A DNA stretch of 64,000 nucleotides, from the NCBI GenBank assembly GCA_903828515.1, contig CAIKMD010000002.1, forward strand, positions 620,001-684,000, written 5' to 3'. Each line of letters begins with the position of its first letter. Within the stretch, counting starts at the first letter, position 1. The position numbers and the translations under genes were made by a program. A model generated the notes under the pieces. The model saw only the letters and a list, made by a program, of their open reading frames with translations. It was not told the origin of the DNA and did not search any database. The DNA comes from an uncultured Rhodospirillales bacterium. Lineage in GTDB: Bacteria > Pseudomonadota > Alphaproteobacteria > ATCC43930 > CGMCC-115725. This document shows, one piece after another, positions 61,619 to 64,000 of the stretch.

Positions 61619-62224
61619 CTACATCAGGAAAAGGCCGCCGATTGTCGCGACGATTCCGAGGATCAGGCCGAGGATCGATTGGCCGCCGCGTTTTTTGAGG
61701 AAGGCTGTGCGATCGTCGCCGGCGAGTCCGCGTTTGTCGGCCTTGGCGATGAGCTTCAGGGAATGCGCCAGATAGATCGGCTTGGCCGAGCGCATCAGGA
61801 TCGCCCAGATCACCGCGCCGACGACATCGCCGACAAGGCCCGGCATCACGATCGACATCAGCGTCATCAGGACGGTGATGATCGCGCCGTAGAAATAGAG
61901 CTTGCGGTAAAACAGCCACGGCAGCGGAAAGAGATAGGCGATCCAGTCGCGCGCCAGGCGGCGCGACGGCCACCAGCCGAGAATCGATTGGCCGCTGGCG
62001 GGGCCCGTGGCGCGCCAGGCGCGATAGCACGGCAGGAACCGGTGAGCCGACGGGCCGATGATCGCGGCGATGTCGGCTTCGAGCGTCGGTTCCAGAATAT
62101 CGGCTTCGATGTTGCCCGACGGTGGCGCGTAGACGCGGCGGCCGAACGCGGGCCGCGCGTTGGACAGGCCCTGACCGAATTGGCCGGGCGCCACGCCTGA
62201 AATGCCGAAGGGCACGTCCGCCAC
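61619..62224 (-). CDS. Membrane protein, DUF2628-like
   Basis: A 201-residue protein. GTG at 62224 (complement) follows AAGGCAGCAAAC. The central segment RDWIAYLFPLPWLFYRKLYF and two or three hydrophobic helices resemble DUF2628 proteins. The N-terminal third is soluble with Pro/Gly residues. It ends with GLILGIVATIGGLFLM. Function unknown. Confidence 0.7.
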   Translation of the reverse strand: MADVPFGISGVAPGQFGQGLSNARPAFGRRVYAPPSGNIEADILEPTLEADIAAIIGPSAHRFLPCYRAWRATGPASGQSILGWWPSRRLARDWIAYLFPLPWLFYRKLYFYGAIITVLMTLMSIVMPGLVGDVVGAVIWAILMRSAKPIYLAHSLKLIAKADKRGLAGDDRTAFLKKRGGQSILGLILGIVATIGGLFLM

Positions 62225-62337
62225 GTTTGCTGCCTTGAGTCCGTGTACCAGACGCGAAGGTTACGCAGCGCAGGCTTAACGGCAGAATAAAGGCACGGCC
62301 GCGCCGGGAGGAAGACGTTTCAAATTTACCCGGCTTT

Positions 62338-63384
62338 TTAGGCTTTGGACGAGGCTTTCTGCAGTCGGGGGAAGAGCGGCAGCGCGTTGAGGCGATCGAC
62401 CTTGGCGCGTAGCTTCGGCGAGAGATGCCGCTCGCTCAGGCCCTTGTCGACCTCGACGATTTTGACGTAGGGGTCGTCGGTGCCGAAGAGGATGTGATCG
62501 GGGCCGGAGAGGGCGTTCACGCCCGCCCACGACCACGGGAAGAACGCGCTCGCCGTGTCGACATAGATCTTCTGCAATTCGTAGATCGGGCCTTTCGGGA
62601 CCCGCGCCTTGAGCTTGGCGTTGGTCTTGAAACCGTTGGAGATACGCCCGGCCAGCATCGGCAGCGTGCCGCCGCCATGCGAGAAGATCCATTTGATGTC
62701 GGGGTATTTGGTGAACTGGCCGCTGAACAGGAGGCTGGTGATCGTGCGCATCGTGTCGAACGGGAATTCCTCGACCGCCGCGACCGTGTCGGGGAACATC
62801 TGGCCGCAGCAGGCGGGCTGGGTCGGATGGACGAAGGCGACCGCCTTGCGCCGGTTGAGCTCGGCGAGCACCGGGTCGAAATCGACATCGCCGAGATACT
62901 TGCCGTTGTAGGACGGCGCGAAACGCACGCCGTCGTCGTGCAGCGTATCGAACACGTAAGTGATCTCGGCCAGCGTGAGATCGACATTCGGCAGCGGCAT
63001 CATGCCGAACGAGCCGAAGCGCGCCGGATGATCGTGCGCGAGTTTCGCCATCCACTCGTTGCACGAGCGCACCACGCCGGCGAAATCGCCGGGCAGGCGG
63101 CCGTTGAGGTCGGGGCTCGAGACGATCGCGGTCTCGACATGATATTTGTCCATCTCGGCCATGCGCTCGCTCAGATCCATCGCGCCGACGTCGAGCGGCG
63201 AGCGATAGGTCGCGTTGCCGCCATTCGTCCATTCGATATAAGCCGGCGGCGGAACGTGATGATGCACGTCGATGCGGCGCGGTTTGTAGCTGTCGGCCAG
63301 CGACGTGCCGGGCAGGGCGGCGACCGCGGTGCCGGCGGCGAGGGCGGCGAGGAATTCGCGGCGTTGCAGACGATCGATCGTCAT
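62338..63384 (-). CDS. Secreted ACMSD-type amidohydrolase, Tat signal
   Basis: A 348-residue metal-dependent hydrolase or decarboxylase. The N-terminus RLQRREFLAALAAGTAVAAL is a probable twin-arginine signal, unusual for ACMSD relatives. The metal site is RIDVHHHVPPP, HPTQPACCGQ, WIFSHGGGTLP and ILFGTDDPY (the catalytic Asp). The start follows AAGGAGAACCTC. It is downstream of a paralog (63395-64000), separated by 10 bp, so the two form an operon. Confidence 0.85.
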   Translation of the reverse strand: MTIDRLQRREFLAALAAGTAVAALPGTSLADSYKPRRIDVHHHVPPPAYIEWTNGGNATYRSPLDVGAMDLSERMAEMDKYHVETAIVSSPDLNGRLPGDFAGVVRSCNEWMAKLAHDHPARFGSFGMMPLPNVDLTLAEITYVFDTLHDDGVRFAPSYNGKYLGDVDFDPVLAELNRRKAVAFVHPTQPACCGQMFPDTVAAVEEFPFDTMRTITSLLFSGQFTKYPDIKWIFSHGGGTLPMLAGRISNGFKTNAKLKARVPKGPIYELQKIYVDTASAFFPWSWAGVNALSGPDHILFGTDDPYVKIVEVDKGLSERHLSPKLRAKVDRLNALPLFPRLQKASSKA

Positions 63385-63394
63385 GAGGTTCTCC

Positions 63395-64000
63395 TTATGC
63401 TTTTTTCAGTCGCGGAAAGAGCGGCAGCGCGTTCTCGCGATCGATCGCGGCACGCAGTTTCGGATCGAGATGGAGGGCGCGCATGCCCTCGTCGGTTTCG
63501 GCGACGCGGATATAGGGATCGTCGGTCCCGAACAGAATGTGGCTGCCGCCCGACAGCGCCATCATCCCCGCCATCGAGGTCGGGAAATAGGAACTCGCCG
63601 TGTCGACATAGAGTTTCTTGAATTCGTACATCGCGCCTTTCGGCGTGCGCGCGCCGATCCGCTTGTTGAAGCGCAGATTGTCGGCGATGCGCCCGGCGAG
63701 CATCGGCAACGTGCCGCCGCCATGCGAGAAGATCCATTTGATATCGGGGAACTGCGCGAACGAGCCGCTGACCAGCAGGTCGGTGATGCAGCGCGTGGTG
63801 TCGAACGGGAACTCGAGCGTCGCCGAGGGCGCCTCGGGCACGATCACGCCGCAGCATGCTGGTTGGGTCGGATGGATGAACACCACGGCCTTGCGTCGGT
63901 TGAGTTCCTCGAGGATGGGGCGGAAATCGGCATGGCCGAGATATTTGCCCTGATAGGAGGGCGCCGAACGCATGCCGTCGACTTTCAGCGTGTCGTAGGC
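63395..64000 (-). CDS. ACMSD-type amidohydrolase paralog, cut by the window edge
   Basis: Partial gene; the 5' end lies beyond base 64000. The readable 201 residues run from AYDTLKVDGMRSAPSYQGKY through HPTQPACCGVIV, IFSHGGGTLPMLAGRIADNL and LFGTDDPYIRVAETDEGM to PLFPRLKKA, collinear with 62338-63384 (which has FDTLHDDGVRFAPSYNGKY). Metal-site residues His and Asp are conserved. Whether this copy also carries a Tat signal cannot be seen. Confidence 0.85.
   Translation of the reverse strand, partial: AYDTLKVDGMRSAPSYQGKYLGHADFRPILEELNRRKAVVFIHPTQPACCGVIVPEAPSATLEFPFDTTRCITDLLVSGSFAQFPDIKWIFSHGGGTLPMLAGRIADNLRFNKRIGARTPKGAMYEFKKLYVDTASSYFPTSMAGMMALSGGSHILFGTDDPYIRVAETDEGMRALHLDPKLRAAIDRENALPLFPRLKKA

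Noticed and set aside
1-64000. A toxin-antitoxin, restriction or other defence island
   Set aside because: No nuclease, restriction subunit, ATPase, reverse transcriptase or toxin family was recognised; the unknown paralogs at 30197-32512 are only a weak candidate.

Overview
The window is about 64 kb of GC-rich DNA (roughly 65% by eye) with small, tightly packed operons. It looks like a free-living alphaproteobacterium, perhaps of the Rhodospirillales or Hyphomicrobiales grade. The reasons are the Omp25-type beta-barrel proteins, the DUF2189 protein, the many NMT1/SsuA-type substrate-binding proteins, and the G+C-rich palindromic intergenic repeats. There is no rRNA, tRNA, CRISPR array, transposase, integrase or phage cluster, so this is probably ordinary chromosome of a metabolic generalist. 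The species cannot be fixed from the sequence alone.

Layout. 1-5.8 kb: a TetR regulator, a binding protein and an HD-domain protein on the + strand, then a minus-strand catabolic operon (amidohydrolase, 4,5-dihydroxyphthalate-decarboxylase-like protein, DctA-type symporter) divergent from a LysR-type regulator that carries two HTH domains. 7-19 kb: two minus-strand operons that combine binding proteins with HsaA/acyl-CoA-dehydrogenase-like flavoprotein oxygenases. The first also has two MetE-like zinc-site proteins. 19-25 kb: an outer-membrane protein, a ketosynthase III/cytochrome P450 pair, an MFS transporter and a 2-oxoglutarate oxygenase. 25-33 kb: a structured tandem repeat, a DUF2189 membrane protein, a luciferase-like monooxygenase with a signal-less binding protein, two tandem paralogs of unknown function, and a Rieske oxygenase. 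34-43 kb: an OmpA-like protein, small membrane proteins, a methyltransferase, two more NMT1-type binding proteins, a bicupin and a YfcG-like GST. 43-49 kb: a LysR/tautomerase/epoxide hydrolase/MFS unit and a binding protein paired with a dicarboxylate-type symporter. 49-59 kb: an RND efflux operon (outer-membrane factor, adaptor, two pumps) ending in a persulfide-dioxygenase/rhodanese fusion. 59-64 kb: a GYD protein, MFS, methyltransferase, membrane protein, and two paralogous ACMSD-type amidohydrolases, the last cut by the window edge.

The theme is scavenging and breakdown of small organic (aromatic, dicarboxylic, possibly organosulfur) compounds. Twelve proteins with periplasmic-binding folds are encoded, yet no ABC ATPase or ABC permease is present. 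The oxygenases (two flavoprotein, one luciferase-like, one Rieske, one P450, one 2OG, possibly one HD-type di-iron) are scattered among them. The most unusual points are the MetE-like pair around a binding protein, the ketosynthase-P450 pair, the efflux operon coupled to sulfur metabolism, the binding protein next to a DAACS symporter, the tandem unknown paralogs, and the 25.3-25.6 kb structured repeat.
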